64,000 nt of DNA, from NCBI GenBank assembly GCA_947464185.1, contig CANHVY010000014.1:17987-81986 (forward strand). The letters run 5' to 3'. Below the pieces are notes generated by a model. It ran no database searches. It was not told the DNA's origin and saw only the letters and a list, made by a program, of their open reading frames with translations. A program made the translations under genes and the position numbers. Source of the stretch: Burkholderiales bacterium (lineage in GTDB: Bacteria > Pseudomonadota > Gammaproteobacteria > Burkholderiales > Burkholderiaceae_C). Shown here in pieces: positions 34,050 to 44,575 of the stretch (its first letter is position 1; the number at the start of each line of letters is the position of its first letter).

Positions 34050-34781
34050 ATGGAGCGCAGCCCCAGGATTCCCAGGCATGTGGCCGTTGTCATGGACGGC
34101 AATGGCCGTTGGGCGAAGAACCGGTACATGCCCAGGTTTTTCGGGCACAAGGCTGGTGTGGACACGCTGATCCGTGCCATTGATCTCTTTGCGGACAGGG
34201 GAGTCGAGTACCTGACGGTCTTTGCGTTTTCCTCCGAGAACTGGAAGCGTCCGGCCGACGAGGTGTCCGGGCTCTTCGGTCTGGTGCTCGTGGCAGCCTC
34301 CAAGTACCTGGAGGCGATGGTTTCCAAGGGGGTGCGCATCCGCGTCATCGGCAACCGCGAAGGGGTCTCCGAGCAACTGCAAGACGCTTGGATGCGTGCT
34401 GAACAGGCCACCGCACACAACGATCGCATCACCGTGCTGGTCGCCTTCAACTTCGGTGGCCGTTGGGACGTTGTGCAGGCTTGCCGGCATGCTCTGGCCT
34501 CTGGGTGTTCTCCCGAGGACATCACGGAGGAGTCCTTTGCCCGCACGCTCACCTTGAGCGAAGTGCCCGATCCGGATCTGTTCATCCGAACGGGTGGGGA
34601 GATGCGGCTGAGCAATTTCCTGTTGTGGCAGGCGGCCTATGCCGAGTTGTATTTCACCAACTGCCTGTGGCCTGACTTTGGCGCCGAGGAGATCGATCTC
34701 GCGCTGGCGTCATTCGCAGCGCGAGACCGGCGGTTCGGTGGTGCAGAGTCCTGGTCGCACGGGCCGGACGCCACGGGCTGA
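34050..34781 (+). CDS. uppS: Undecaprenyl diphosphate synthase
   Basis: A cis-prenyltransferase making the C55 lipid carrier for peptidoglycan and O-antigen. The 243-residue protein has the diphosphate-binding motif HVAVVMDGNGRWAKNR with catalytic Asp, GHKAGVDTLIRAI, LTVFAFSSENWKRP, and the C-terminal PDLFIRTGGEMRLSNFLLWQ signature. ATG 34050 is taken; an adjacent TTG at 34047 is in frame. It lies between frr and cdsA, the standard order, and uses products of the MEP pathway to which dxr and ispG belong. Confidence 0.97.
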   Translation: MERSPRIPRHVAVVMDGNGRWAKNRYMPRFFGHKAGVDTLIRAIDLFADRGVEYLTVFAFSSENWKRPADEVSGLFGLVLVAASKYLEAMVSKGVRIRVIGNREGVSEQLQDAWMRAEQATAHNDRITVLVAFNFGGRWDVVQACRHALASGCSPEDITEESFARTLTLSEVPDPDLFIRTGGEMRLSNFLLWQAAYAELYFTNCLWPDFGAEEIDLALASFAARDRRFGGAESWSHGPDATG

Positions 34782-34786
34782 ACCGC

Positions 34787-35677
34787 ATGCTGGGCCAGCG
34801 CATCGTCACCGCGGTCGTGCTGCTGGCCCTTCTGGTGCCCGCGATGCTGTCCTCTGCCGGGTGGCCTTTCCCACTCTTGACCATGGTGCTGGTGGCGGCC
34901 GCCGGGTGGGAGTGGGCCCGATTGAACGGGGCTGGCTCGGTCATGGCGCTGGGTTTCGGCGCGGTGTTGTTCGTGGCCTGTCTGGGATCGGCCCCACTGG
35001 CAGTTCAGGGCCAGGTGCCTGCCGGGCTTTGGGTGGGCTTGGCGGGCGTCTGGATCCTGGGTGGTGCGTGGGCGCTGCGCCAAGGTGTGGAGGGTTGGCG
35101 CCGCAGTTCCCGTTGGCTGACATGGCCGGTCGGGCTGCTGACACTCTGGGTGGCCTGGCTGGCCTTGGCCTCGGCGCGGGCGCAGGGGCTCGCGTTCCTG
35201 CTGTCCGTGCTGTGCCTGGTATGGGTGGCAGACATTGCCGCGTACTTTGGTGGCCGCGCCTTCGGGCGGCGAAAGCTCGCACCCTCCATCAGTCCCGGCA
35301 AGTCATGGGAAGGCGTTTGCTCGGGCATGGCAGGGGTACTGCTGCTTTCCTGGGTCTGGGCGGCGCTGGAGGGCCATGGTGCGCCGCAGCCCAGCGTCAG
35401 CGGCGATGGTTCCAGCTCGGTCGCTGGCGCAGCGGGGGCATGGGGATCAAGCGTCTTCTCACAGTTGTTCGGCCGCTTCGGCCTTGCCTGGGGAGTATTC
35501 CTGTTGATCTTGCTGACCGCCATGAGCGTGGTGGGTGATCTGTTCGAATCCCTGGTGAAGCGCGCCGCCGGCGCAAAGGACTCCAGCCGTCTGCTGCCAG
35601 GTCACGGGGGGGTGCTGGATCGCATCGACGCTTTGCTTCCCGTTTTTCCTCTGGCCCTGGCCCTGACAAGCTCATGA
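34787..35677 (+). CDS. cdsA: Phosphatidate cytidylyltransferase (CDP-diglyceride synthase)
   Basis: Makes CDP-diacylglycerol, precursor of all phospholipids. The 296-residue inner-membrane protein has about seven to eight hydrophobic helices (first: IVTAVVLLALLVPAMLSSAG), the ADIAAYFGGRAFGRRKLAPS-type motif with SPGKSWEG, and the C-terminal CDS signature with SVVGDLFESLVKRAAGAKDS and GHGGVLDRIDALLP. A short Gly/Ser-rich stretch (residues about 205-225, SVSGDGSSSVAGAAGAWGSS) sits in a loop. Its stop overlaps the dxr start. Confidence 0.95.
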   Translation: MLGQRIVTAVVLLALLVPAMLSSAGWPFPLLTMVLVAAAGWEWARLNGAGSVMALGFGAVLFVACLGSAPLAVQGQVPAGLWVGLAGVWILGGAWALRQGVEGWRRSSRWLTWPVGLLTLWVAWLALASARAQGLAFLLSVLCLVWVADIAAYFGGRAFGRRKLAPSISPGKSWEGVCSGMAGVLLLSWVWAALEGHGAPQPSVSGDGSSSVAGAAGAWGSSVFSQLFGRFGLAWGVFLLILLTAMSVVGDLFESLVKRAAGAKDSSRLLPGHGGVLDRIDALLPVFPLALALTSS

Positions 35678-36882
35678 GCAACACCGCATCGGGGCGCCGC
35701 CAGCGTCTGGCCATTCTCGGATCCACAGGGTCTGTGGGGTCGAACACGCTTGACGTGGCGCAGCGTCACCCGGAGGCGATCGAGGTGGTGGGGCTTTCGG
35801 CCTTTAGGCGCATGGACGATCTTGCGGCGCAATGCGAGCGCTTTGCGCCTCGCTGGGCGGTGGTGCCTGACGAGAACGCCGCCAAGTGCCTGCGCGGCCT
35901 GCTGTCCACAAACGCGGAGCGTGTGGAAATCCTCGTCGGAACCGATGGGCTGTGCGAGCTTGCGGCACACCCGGAGGTGGACAGTGTCATGGCCTCGATC
36001 GTCGGCGCGGCAGGGCTTGCACCCTGCATGGCAGCGGCGCGCGCCGGCAAGCGCCTGCTGCTGGCCAACAAGGAGGCCCTGGTGGTCGGCGGCGCCTTGT
36101 TCATCCAGGCGGTGAGGGAAGGTGGTGCCACGCTCCTGCCCATCGACAGCGAGCACTCCGCCATCTTCCAGTGCCTGCCTCTGGACCGCCTAGCCTGGCC
36201 GGCTTTCATCGACCATATCGTGCTGACCGCCTCCGGCGGCCCGTTCAGGCAAGCCGATCCGGCCGGCTTCCATGCCATCACCCCGGCGCAGGCGGTGGCT
36301 CATCCGAACTGGGTCATGGGACGCAAGATCTCAGTGGACTCGGCCACCATGATGAACAAGGCGCTGGAGGTGATCGAGGCGCGATGGCTGTTTGACTTGC
36401 CTGCGCAAGACATCCGTGTCGTCATCCATCCCCAGAGCATCATCCACTCCATGGTGGTCTGCCGGGATGCTTCCGTTCTGGCCCAGTTGGGAACGCCGGA
36501 CATGCGAGTGCCCATCGCCTACGGCCTGTCGTTTCCCTCGCGCATCGCTTCCGGCGCTTCACGACTGGACTTGCTGTCCGTGTCATCGCTCACCTTCGAG
36601 GCGCCAGACGATGCGAGGTTTCCCGGCTTGAAACTGGCCTACGACGTGTTGGCTGAGCCCGAAGGCTCCAGTGTGGTGCTCAATGCCGCCAACGAAGTAG
36701 CGGTACAGGCCTTTCTGGACGAGCGGGTGCGCTTTACCGACATCCATCGGATCAACCAGTCCACGCTCGATGCCTTGTCCGGACGCTTCGAACGCCCCAG
36801 ATCCCTGGAGGATCTGCTCGAACTGGATGCGCGTGCCCGCTCGCACGCCACCACCGCAGCAGGCAGGACCTTGGCCCCATGA
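35674..36882 (+). CDS. dxr: 1-deoxy-D-xylulose 5-phosphate reductoisomerase
   Basis: The committed NADPH-dependent step of the MEP isoprenoid pathway. The 402-residue protein has the NADPH-binding LAILGSTGSVGSNTLDV, LLLANKEALVVGG, the metal/substrate motif LPIDSEHSAIFQCL, TASGGPFR, and ISVDSATMMNKALEVIEA. Coupled to cdsA and rseP by four-base overlaps on both sides. ispG of the same pathway is at 13354-14631 and uppS, which consumes the product, is two genes upstream. Confidence 0.98.
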   Translation: MSNTASGRRQRLAILGSTGSVGSNTLDVAQRHPEAIEVVGLSAFRRMDDLAAQCERFAPRWAVVPDENAAKCLRGLLSTNAERVEILVGTDGLCELAAHPEVDSVMASIVGAAGLAPCMAAARAGKRLLLANKEALVVGGALFIQAVREGGATLLPIDSEHSAIFQCLPLDRLAWPAFIDHIVLTASGGPFRQADPAGFHAITPAQAVAHPNWVMGRKISVDSATMMNKALEVIEARWLFDLPAQDIRVVIHPQSIIHSMVVCRDASVLAQLGTPDMRVPIAYGLSFPSRIASGASRLDLLSVSSLTFEAPDDARFPGLKLAYDVLAEPEGSSVVLNAANEVAVQAFLDERVRFTDIHRINQSTLDALSGRFERPRSLEDLLELDARARSHATTAAGRTLAP

Positions 36883-38234
36883 TCACGGCGCTTGCCTTCG
36901 TGCTGACCTTGGGCGTGCTCGTGGTGATCCACGAGTACGGCCACTACCGAGCAGCCCTGGCCTGCAACGTCAAGGTCCTGAGGTTCTCGGTGGGCTTTGG
37001 CCGCGTGTTGTGGAGTCGCCGCATGGGGGCAGACGGCACCGAGTTCGTCGTCTGCGCGCTGCCCTTGGGTGGCTATGTGCGGATGCTGGACGAACGTGAA
37101 GGCCCCGTCGATTCAAGCTTGGTGCACCGCGCCTTCAACCGCAAACGCCTGTGGCAGAGGGCCTTCGTGGTGATCGCCGGACCTGCGGCCAACCTGCTGC
37201 TGGCGGTGCTGCTGTACAGCGGTGTGCAGTGGATGGGCGTGATGGAACCCAAGGCCATCCTGAGCGCGCCGCCAGCCTCCAGCGTCGCGGCCCGGGCGGG
37301 GCTGAAGTCTGGCGACTGGGTCAGGGCGCGGTCTGCCGACGGGACGAACTGGCAGGACATCCGCTCGATGGCGGACCTTCGTTGGCACGTCCTCGAGGCC
37401 CAGATGGAGCGAGAGCCTCTGTACCTCATGCTGTCGGACAGCCAGGGGCGTGGCAGTCGCAATGTGCGCCTGGATTTTGGCGCTGTCAGTGCAGACCCGC
37501 AGTCATCCGATGCGCTGCGCAGCGTGGGCTTGGGAGTCCCGTGGTCGCAGGCGCTGCTTGGCGAAATCAAGGCTGGGGGACCTGCGGATCAGGCCGGACT
37601 GCGCAGAGGCGATACCGTCACGGCAGTTGACGGAGTGGCCATCCTTGATGCGCAGATGCTGCGTGAAGCCATTCAAGCCCGCGTTGAGCAGCCCATGGCC
37701 TGGACAGTCGACCGTGCCGGCCAGTCGATTCAGCTCACGGTCCGCCCGCGAGCCGACAGGTCGGGAGCTGGCGCGGTGGGGCGGATCGACGCCTTCGTCG
37801 GTCTTGCGCCCCAGAGCGTCCTGGTTTCTTCGGGTGCACTGGAGGGACTCATGGAGGGCGCACGCAAGACCTGGGACGTCTCAGCGCTGACGGTTTCCAT
37901 GATCGGGCGGATGATCGTCGGAGAAGCCTCCATCAAGAATCTCAGCGGGCCTCTGACGATCGCGGATTTTGCAGGCCAGTCCGCGCAGAGGGGGTGGACC
38001 AGTTACCTGGCCTTCCTGGCGCTGGTGAGTGTGAGTCTGGGCATCTTGAACCTGCTGCCACTGCCCATGCTCGATGGCGGACACCTGATGTATTATCTTT
38101 TCGAAGGGTTGACTGGCCGGCCGGTCCCCGACGCTTGGCTCGATCGGTTGCAGCGCGGTGGTCTTGCGATACTGCTGGCGCTGATGTGCGTGGCACTCTT
38201 CAACGACGTCGCCCGACTTGTCGGTTTCCACTGA
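36879..38234 (+). CDS. rseP: Site-2 protease RseP
   Basis: An intramembrane zinc metalloprotease that cuts RseA to release sigma-E and also clears signal peptides. The 451-residue protein has the HExxH motif at His18-Glu19-His22 (VVIHEYGHYRAAL), two PDZ regions (about residues 120-210 and 215-300; AGGPADQAGLRRGDTVTAVD in the second), and the C-terminal LPLPMLDGGHLMYYLFEG with the third zinc ligand Asp. Cotranscribed with bamA, a target pathway of envelope stress control. Confidence 0.96.
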   Translation: MITALAFVLTLGVLVVIHEYGHYRAALACNVKVLRFSVGFGRVLWSRRMGADGTEFVVCALPLGGYVRMLDEREGPVDSSLVHRAFNRKRLWQRAFVVIAGPAANLLLAVLLYSGVQWMGVMEPKAILSAPPASSVAARAGLKSGDWVRARSADGTNWQDIRSMADLRWHVLEAQMEREPLYLMLSDSQGRGSRNVRLDFGAVSADPQSSDALRSVGLGVPWSQALLGEIKAGGPADQAGLRRGDTVTAVDGVAILDAQMLREAIQARVEQPMAWTVDRAGQSIQLTVRPRADRSGAGAVGRIDAFVGLAPQSVLVSSGALEGLMEGARKTWDVSALTVSMIGRMIVGEASIKNLSGPLTIADFAGQSAQRGWTSYLAFLALVSVSLGILNLLPLPMLDGGHLMYYLFEGLTGRPVPDAWLDRLQRGGLAILLALMCVALFNDVARLVGFH

Positions 38235-38244
38235 GCCTTACCTG

Positions 38245-40551
38245 ATGCTTCTTCATAATTCATTGGTGCCTTGGCGTCCGAGCGCAGCTTTGGTAGCCGC
38301 AGTGGTCGTCAGCGCTTATGTGCCGGTGGCCGGTGCTGTCGAGCCCTTCAAGCTCAAGGACATCCGCATCCAGGGCTTGCAGCGTACAGACCCTGGTACG
38401 GTGTTCGCCGCGCTCCCATTTCGCATTGGCGACACCTACAACGATGACAAGGGTTCCGCAGCCTTGCGGGCCCTGTTCGCGACAGGCTTGTTCAAGGACG
38501 TCCGCATCGAGATCGAGGGTGATGTGGCCGTGGTGGTGATCGAAGAGCGCGCCATCATTGCAGCCGTGTCCTTTGTGGGACTCAAGGAGTTTGACAAGGA
38601 CACGCTGACCAAATCTCTCAAGGACGCTGGCATTGGTGAAGGGCTGCCCTTCGACCGCGCCGTGGTGGACCGCGCCGAGCAGGAGATCAAGCGGCAGTAC
38701 CTGTCGCGCAGCCTCTACGGTGCCGAGGTGGTCACTACCGTCACGCCGTTGGAACGCAACCGGGTGAACGTGACCTTCACGATGACCGAAGGCGATACGG
38801 CCAAGATCAAGGAGGTGCGGATCACTGGGGTATCAGCGTTTACTGAATCCCAGTTGCTTTCTTTGTTGGACCTGACGCCTAGTGGCTGGATGACCTGGTA
38901 CACGAAGTCCGACAGGTACTCGAGATCCAAGTTGAATTCGGATCTGGAAACTTTGCGTGCCTACTACGTGAATCGAGGCTATCTCGAGTTTGCTGTCGAA
39001 TCCACCCAGGTCACCATTTCGCCGGACAAACAGCACATCTCGATTGCTATTGCCCTCCGTGAGGGTCAACCCTACGTCGTGACGGCAGTGAGCCTCGAGG
39101 GCCAGTTCTTTGGCAAGGAAGACGAGTTCCGATCCTTGGTGCGCATACGCCCGGGGCAGTCTTACCGGGGCGAGGATGTCGTCAGCACGACGCGTGCTTT
39201 CTCAGACTTGTTTGGTCGCCTCGGCTACGCCTTTGCCCGTGTGGAGGCGCGACCCGAGATCGACCGTGCCACAGGCCAGGTCTCGGTTGTTCTGGTCGCC
39301 GACCCGCAGCGGCGCATCTACGTCCGCCGCATCGACGTGGCGGGCAACACCCGTACCCGCGACGAAGTCATTCGACGGGAGTTCCGTCAACTGGAATCTT
39401 CCTGGTACGACGGACAGAAGATCAAGCTCTCTCGAGACCGGGTGGATCGCCTCGGCTACTTCAAGGAAGTCAACGTTGAGACCAATGAGGTCCCCGGCAG
39501 TCCTGATCAGGCAGACCTGCTGGTAACCGTGGAGGAGCGCCCCTCGGGCAACCTGATGGTTGGGGCCGGGTACTCCCAGGTGGACAAACTCACGCTGTCA
39601 GCCTCCATCAAACAGGACAATGTGCTGGGTTCAGGTCAGTATCTGGCAGTTGAGGTGAATACCAGCAATTCGAATCGAAATCTGGCGTTCAGCACTGTGG
39701 ATCCGTACTTCACGATAGACGGTATCTCCCGAGGCTTTGACGTCTATCACCGGACCAGTCGACCCCTGAACAGTCTGGACAGTAAGTACCAATTGGCAAC
39801 CTCCGGAACGGCGTTGAGGTTCGGCGTACCCTTCACGGAATTCGATACGGTGTTCTTGGGATTGGGCGTTGAGCGCACGCTGATCAAGGACACCCCCTCG
39901 TTACCGAGCAGCTATCTGCAGTACAGGCAGGCGTTTGGTGCAGTCAGTTATGCGCTTCCTCTGAGCCTTGGATGGCAACGTGACCAGCGCGACAGTGTGC
40001 TGACACCGTCGGCAGGTCGGTACCAGCGTGTCAATCTGGAGTGGAGCATCGGGGGTGATGTCCGTTATCTGAGATCAAATCTCCAGTATCAGGAGTACTG
40101 GGCGTTACCCGCAAGACTCACTTTCGGATTGAACGCTGAGGTGGGTCTGGGAAAGGGCTTGGGAGGCAAGGCCTTTCCGCTCTTCAAGAACTTCTATGGT
40201 GGCGGGCTCGGGTCCGTGCGCGGGTTTGAGCAGGGCTCACTTGGAGTGGTGGATGCGAACGGTTCTTTCCTAGGCGGCACCAAGCGCTTGAACGTCAATG
40301 GTGAACTCTACTTCCCCGTGCCAGGTTTGGGCAACGACAGGTCGTTACGCATCTTCGCTTTCGCCGATTTGGGCAATGTGTGGGGCGAGGCTGAGCGTGT
40401 CGATTTCTCGAGTCTGCGATCGTCAGCGGGCCTGGGCTTGAGTTGGATTTCACCCGTAGGTCCGCTGAAGCTGAGTTGGGGGGTTCCTGTCAAGTCGGTC
40501 GCCAAGGATAGAATCCAAAAGTTTCAATTTCAGATCGGGACCGGCTTCTGA
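38245..40551 (+). CDS. bamA: Outer membrane protein assembly factor BamA
   Basis: The core of the BAM complex that inserts beta-barrel proteins in the outer membrane. The 768-residue precursor has a signal peptide (cut near AVEPFKLKD), five POTRA domains (first: LKDIRIQGLQRTDPGTVFAA; fifth near YVRRIDVAGNTRTRDEVIR), then a 16-strand barrel with the loop-6 motif GSVRGFEQGSLG and the C-terminal FQFQIGTGF strand ending in Phe. ATG 38245 gives a normal signal peptide; an upstream TTG at 38218 would add nine residues inside rseP. The following skp overlaps its stop by one base. Confidence 0.97.
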   Translation: MLLHNSLVPWRPSAALVAAVVVSAYVPVAGAVEPFKLKDIRIQGLQRTDPGTVFAALPFRIGDTYNDDKGSAALRALFATGLFKDVRIEIEGDVAVVVIEERAIIAAVSFVGLKEFDKDTLTKSLKDAGIGEGLPFDRAVVDRAEQEIKRQYLSRSLYGAEVVTTVTPLERNRVNVTFTMTEGDTAKIKEVRITGVSAFTESQLLSLLDLTPSGWMTWYTKSDRYSRSKLNSDLETLRAYYVNRGYLEFAVESTQVTISPDKQHISIAIALREGQPYVVTAVSLEGQFFGKEDEFRSLVRIRPGQSYRGEDVVSTTRAFSDLFGRLGYAFARVEARPEIDRATGQVSVVLVADPQRRIYVRRIDVAGNTRTRDEVIRREFRQLESSWYDGQKIKLSRDRVDRLGYFKEVNVETNEVPGSPDQADLLVTVEERPSGNLMVGAGYSQVDKLTLSASIKQDNVLGSGQYLAVEVNTSNSNRNLAFSTVDPYFTIDGISRGFDVYHRTSRPLNSLDSKYQLATSGTALRFGVPFTEFDTVFLGLGVERTLIKDTPSLPSSYLQYRQAFGAVSYALPLSLGWQRDQRDSVLTPSAGRYQRVNLEWSIGGDVRYLRSNLQYQEYWALPARLTFGLNAEVGLGKGLGGKAFPLFKNFYGGGLGSVRGFEQGSLGVVDANGSFLGGTKRLNVNGELYFPVPGLGNDRSLRIFAFADLGNVWGEAERVDFSSLRSSAGLGLSWISPVGPLKLSWGVPVKSVAKDRIQKFQFQIGTGF

Positions 40552-41063
40552 TGTCAACCATTGGCAAGATCGTGGGCGTGGCCTTGTGGACCCTTGCGTT
40601 GGCGGTCACACCTGCCATGGCGCAGGAACTCAAGCTCGGCTACGTGAACAGCGAGCGGGTGCTGCGCGACTCCGCGCCGGCCAAGGCGGCGCAAGCGAAG
40701 CTGGAGGCTGAATTCGGACGGCGTGAGCGTGAGTTGAACGACATCCGCAACCGGCTGAAGGCTGCCGCGGACAAGTTCGAGAAGGACGCGCCGACGTTGC
40801 CCGAATCGGAGAAGACCCGTCGCCAGCGCGAACTGGTGGATCAGGAGCGCGATCTGCAGCGCAAGCAGCGCGAGTTCCAGGAAGACCTCAACCAGCGCAA
40901 GAACGAGGAACTGGCTGCGGTGGTCGAGCGTGCCAACCGGGTGATCCGTCAGATCTTCGAGACGGAGAAGTACGACGCCATCTTGCAGGAGGTGGTGTTC
41001 GCAGGGCCGCGTGTCGACATCACCGACAAGGTGATCCGCGCCCTGAACGCACCGGCCAAGTGA
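40551..41063 (+). CDS. skp: Periplasmic chaperone Skp/OmpH
   Basis: A trimeric holdase delivering unfolded outer-membrane proteins to BamA. The 170-residue precursor has a signal peptide ([17 protein letters not shown]), a beta-strand [12 protein letters not shown], and a long Lys/Glu/Arg-rich coiled-coil (about residues 50-130), ending with a short strand region ([15 protein letters not shown]). It overlaps the bamA stop (TGATG) and precedes lpxD, the same order as in E. coli. Confidence 0.94.
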   Translation: MSTIGKIVGVALWTLALAVTPAMAQELKLGYVNSERVLRDSAPAKAAQAKLEAEFGRRERELNDIRNRLKAAADKFEKDAPTLPESEKTRRQRELVDQERDLQRKQREFQEDLNQRKNEELAAVVERANRVIRQIFETEKYDAILQEVVFAGPRVDITDKVIRALNAPAK

Positions 41064-41076
41064 CGGTCTGCCCGAC

Positions 41077-42108
41077 GTGCCGAAGGTTCGGGTTGCGGAC
41101 CTGAGCGCGCAGCTCGGCGGAGAGTTGATCGGCGCGGCGGACCTTATCGTCGATCGCATCGGGCCCCTTCAGAGCGCCGACGACACCACGGTGTCGTTTC
41201 TTGCCAATCCCCGTTACGCGGCGCAATTGGAGTCCACGCGCGCAGGGTGCGTGATCGTCAGCCCGGCGCACCGGTCCAAGGTGTCGCATCTGCGCAGTGC
41301 CATCGTCTGTGCGGATCCCTATCTGGCTTATGCCCGCCTGACTCAGTGGTGGGCACGCGAGCATGCGCCCAAGCAGCCAGCGGCCGGGCGGCATCCGTCG
41401 GCTGTGGTGGACGATTCCGCCGACGTGGATCCGACCGCACGCGTTGAAGCCCTTGCCGTGATCGGACGCGGCGCCCGGGTGGGCCCTGGTGCGTGGGTGG
41501 GGCCCCATGCTGTGATCGAGGATAAGGCAGTGCTGGGGGCGCACAGCCGCCTGGGGCCGCGCGTTGTGCTCGGTCGGGGCTGCACCGTCGGTGAGCGATG
41601 CATCCTGCACCCTGGGGTCGTGATCGGTGCTGATGGATTCGGTTTCGCCGCCCATCAGGGTCAATGGGAGAAGATCGAGCAGCTGGGCGCCGTGCGCATT
41701 AGCGATGATGTGGAGATTGGCGCGAACACCTGCGTGGACCGCGGTGCCCTGGAAGACACCGTGATCGAGCAGGGCGTGAAGCTGGACAACCTCATTCAGA
41801 TCGGCCACAACGTCCGAATTGGCGCCCACACGGCCATGGCGGGCTGTGTGGGCGTGGCAGGCAGCGCCCGCATCGGGGCGCATTGCACTGTGGGCGGAGG
41901 GGCCATCATCCTGGGCCACCTGGAAGTGGTGGACCACGTGCACGTGTCGGCCGCCACCGTGGTCACCCGGTCCATCGTCAAGCCGGGACAGTACAGCGGC
42001 GTGTACCCCTTCGAAGAGAATGCCTCCTGGGAGAAGAATGCGGCCACGCTGCGACAGCTGCATGGTTTGCGAGACCGCCTGCGGGCACTGGAAAAGGCGA
42101 GAACATGA
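41077..42108 (+). CDS. lpxD: UDP-3-O-acylglucosamine N-acyltransferase
   Basis: The third step of lipid A synthesis, adding the N-linked 3-hydroxyacyl chain. The 343-residue protein has an N-terminal uridine-binding domain ([20 protein letters not shown]) followed by a left-handed beta-helix of hexapeptide repeats (for example [21 protein letters not shown] turns), the GADGFGFA site and the catalytic His region in [20 protein letters not shown]. It starts with GTG at 41077 and its stop overlaps fabZ. Confidence 0.96.
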   Translation: MPKVRVADLSAQLGGELIGAADLIVDRIGPLQSADDTTVSFLANPRYAAQLESTRAGCVIVSPAHRSKVSHLRSAIVCADPYLAYARLTQWWAREHAPKQPAAGRHPSAVVDDSADVDPTARVEALAVIGRGARVGPGAWVGPHAVIEDKAVLGAHSRLGPRVVLGRGCTVGERCILHPGVVIGADGFGFAAHQGQWEKIEQLGAVRISDDVEIGANTCVDRGALEDTVIEQGVKLDNLIQIGHNVRIGAHTAMAGCVGVAGSARIGAHCTVGGGAIILGHLEVVDHVHVSAATVVTRSIVKPGQYSGVYPFEENASWEKNAATLRQLHGLRDRLRALEKART

Positions 42109-42548
42109 GGATGGACATCCACGGCGTGCTGAAGAAGCTGCCTCACCGCTACCCGATCCTGCTGGTGGACCGGGTGCTGGAAATCGAGAGTGGCGTCCGC
42201 ATCAAGGCGATCAAGAACGTCTCCATCAACGAGCCCTACTTCCAGGGCCACTTCCCCCACCGGCCGGTGATGCCGGGGGTGTTGATGCTGGAAGCCCTGG
42301 CGCAGGCTGCAGCCTTGCTGTCCTTCGAGTCTGCAGGCAAGGATGCGGACGAGAACTCGGTCTACTACTTTGCCGGTATTGATGGTGCACGTTTCAAGCG
42401 TCCGGTGGAACCGGGGGACCAACTCCTGCTCGAAGTGACGTTGACCCGAGCCAAGTCGGGCATCTTCAAGTTCGCCGCGCGCGCGAGTGTGGACGGTGAG
42501 CTGGCCGTGGAAGCCGAGCTGATGTGCACCATGCGCCAGGTCGGCTGA
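42105..42548 (+). CDS. fabZ: 3-hydroxyacyl-[acyl-carrier-protein] dehydratase FabZ
   Basis: Dehydrates 3-hydroxyacyl-ACP in fatty acid elongation and so competes with LpxA and LpxD for the same substrate. The 147-residue hot-dog fold protein has [15 protein letters not shown], the catalytic His in [18 protein letters not shown] with the conserved Glu, and [13 protein letters not shown] at the end. ATG 42105 overlaps the lpxD stop (ATGA); ATG 42111 is a second possibility. Its place between lpxD and lpxA is universal in Proteobacteria. Confidence 0.97.
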   Translation: MRMDIHGVLKKLPHRYPILLVDRVLEIESGVRIKAIKNVSINEPYFQGHFPHRPVMPGVLMLEALAQAAALLSFESAGKDADENSVYYFAGIDGARFKRPVEPGDQLLLEVTLTRAKSGIFKFAARASVDGELAVEAELMCTMRQVG

Positions 42549-42562
42549 AAGCCGGGTGCGGC

Positions 42563-43360
42563 ATGACACGGATACATCCGACAGCCCTCGTTGATGCGCA
42601 GGCCGAGCTGGACGCCTCTGTCGAAGTGGGGCCTTATGCGCTGATCGGCCCCGGCGTGACGATTGGCGCAGGGTCTCACATTGGCGGGCACTGCGTCATC
42701 GAGGGCCCCACGGTCATCGGGCGCGACAACCGCATCCATGCCCATTCCGTGCTGGGCGGTGCGCCGCAGGACATGAAGTACCGCGGGGAGCCTACGGCAC
42801 TGCACATCGGCGACCGCAACACCATCCGGGAGTTCTGCACCTTCAACCGCGGCACCGTGCAGGACGCCGGGGTCACGCGGCTGGGCCACGACAACTGGGT
42901 CATGGCCTATGTGCACCTGGCGCACGATGTCCAGGTGGGCTCGCACACCATCCTGGCCAACAACGCCACGCTGGCCGGTCATGTTCACGTGGGCGACTGG
43001 GTCATCGTCGGGGGATTGACGGGGATCCATCAGTTCTGCCACGTGGGTGCTCACGCCATGACGGGATTCCAGAGCCATGTGTCGCAGGATGTCCCGCCTT
43101 TCATGATGGTGTCAGGCAACCCGCTGGCGGTGCACGGTTTCAATGTCGAAGGCCTTCGGCGCCGTGGCTTTTCCCGGGAGCGCATTTCCTTGGTCAAGCA
43201 GGTCCACCGCCTGTTGTACCGGGACGGACTGACGCTCGAGCAGGCACGGCTGCGAATCGAGTCTTTGGCTGCTGAGCACTCGGCCGATGCGCTGGCGCTG
43301 GCCGATCTGCGGTTGATGCTGGACTTTCTGTCAGCATCGACCCGCGGCATCGCTCGCTGA
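42563..43360 (+). CDS. lpxA: UDP-N-acetylglucosamine O-acyltransferase
   Basis: The first step of lipid A synthesis, O-acylating UDP-GlcNAc. The 265-residue protein is a left-handed beta-helix of hexapeptide repeats ([20 protein letters not shown]), with the [10 protein letters not shown] loop, the catalytic His in [12 protein letters not shown], and the C-terminal helical domain ([20 protein letters not shown]). ATG 42563 matches the family start MTRIHPTA. It is followed, after 66 bases, by lpxB. Confidence 0.97.
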   Translation: MTRIHPTALVDAQAELDASVEVGPYALIGPGVTIGAGSHIGGHCVIEGPTVIGRDNRIHAHSVLGGAPQDMKYRGEPTALHIGDRNTIREFCTFNRGTVQDAGVTRLGHDNWVMAYVHLAHDVQVGSHTILANNATLAGHVHVGDWVIVGGLTGIHQFCHVGAHAMTGFQSHVSQDVPPFMMVSGNPLAVHGFNVEGLRRRGFSRERISLVKQVHRLLYRDGLTLEQARLRIESLAAEHSADALALADLRLMLDFLSASTRGIAR

Positions 43361-43426
43361 GCGTGCAGCCCGGGGGTTCTGGCGCCTCCCGGGTTTGCGC
43401 ACGGCGTCAGGAATCCTGCACCTCCA

Positions 43427-44575
43427 ATGGATGTTGTGGCGACCCCCATGAACCTGGCGATGGTGGCCGGCGAAGCCTCTGGCGACATGCTGGGCTTTTT
43501 GCTGCTCAAGGCCATGCAAAAGCGGTGGCCCCACGTAGAGGCGGCCGGTATCGGCGGCCCACAACTGACCAGCGCAGGTTTCCAGGCCTGGTGGCCCAGC
43601 GACCGCCTGGCCGTCAGGGGCTATGTGGAAGTCCTACGGCACTACCGCGGTATCTCGCGCATCCGCGAGGCACTGGCTGAGCGGCTTCTGGCACAGCCCC
43701 CGCGCGCATTCATCGGCATCGATGCACCAGACTTCAACCTGGGCCTGGAGGAGCGCCTCAAGCAGCGGGGCATTCCCAGCATCCAGTTCGTCTGTCCTTC
43801 CATCTGGGCCTGGCGCGGCGGCCGGGCCAAGCGCATCGCGCGCAGCGTCGATCATGTGCTGTGCCTATTCCCGTTCGAGCCGGAACTGCTTCAGGCGCAC
43901 GGGGTGTCCGCCACCTACGTGGGTCATCCGCTGGCCGATGTCATTCCCCTGGCGCCCGACCGACTCGCGGCGCGAAGGGCCCTCGGGTTGCCCGCCGAGG
44001 CCACGGTGGTGGCCTTGTTGCCGGGCAGCCGGCGCTCCGAGATCCAGTACATCGCGCCCGCGCTGCTGCAGGCAGCCTGTCTCTTGCAGCGGTCCGTACC
44101 CGGTGTTCGCTTCGTGTTGCCTGTGGCGCCGGGGCTGGACAGCGTCTTGCGTCCCCTGGTGTCAGCGCACGGTCCGCAAGATCTGCAGTTGCTGTCTGGG
44201 CAGTCCCATGAGGCGCTGGCCGCCTGCGACCTGACCTTGATCGCCAGTGGCACCGCCACGCTGGAAGCGGCCCTCTTCAAGCGACCCATGGTGATTGCCT
44301 ATCGAATGCACCCCTTGAGCTGGCAGTTGATGAAGCGCATGGCCTACCAGCCGTGGGTAGGCCTGCCCAACATACTGTGCCGCGACTTTGTGGTGCCTGA
44401 ACTCATCCAGGAGGATTGCACCCCCGAGCTACTGGCCCAGGAGGCCTTGCGCTGGCTGGATCAGGCCGGACGGCGTGATCAGGTGCAGGAGCGTTTCCTG
44501 CAGATGCACCACCAACTGCGTTGCGATACGGCCACGCGTGCCACCGATGCCATCGCGCAAGTCATCAAGGCCTGA
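43427..44575 (+). CDS. lpxB: Lipid-A-disaccharide synthase
   Basis: Joins UDP-diacylglucosamine and lipid X to give the lipid A disaccharide; a membrane-associated GT-B glycosyltransferase. Motifs in the 382-residue protein: [59 protein letters not shown] and the nucleotide-sugar region [24 protein letters not shown] 43427 and ATG 43448 are both possible; the second begins closer to the conserved block. The rnhB start lies 29 bases inside its 3' end. Confidence 0.96.
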   Translation: MDVVATPMNLAMVAGEASGDMLGFLLLKAMQKRWPHVEAAGIGGPQLTSAGFQAWWPSDRLAVRGYVEVLRHYRGISRIREALAERLLAQPPRAFIGIDAPDFNLGLEERLKQRGIPSIQFVCPSIWAWRGGRAKRIARSVDHVLCLFPFEPELLQAHGVSATYVGHPLADVIPLAPDRLAARRALGLPAEATVVALLPGSRRSEIQYIAPALLQAACLLQRSVPGVRFVLPVAPGLDSVLRPLVSAHGPQDLQLLSGQSHEALAACDLTLIASGTATLEAALFKRPMVIAYRMHPLSWQLMKRMAYQPWVGLPNILCRDFVVPELIQEDCTPELLAQEALRWLDQAGRRDQVQERFLQMHHQLRCDTATRATDAIAQVIKA

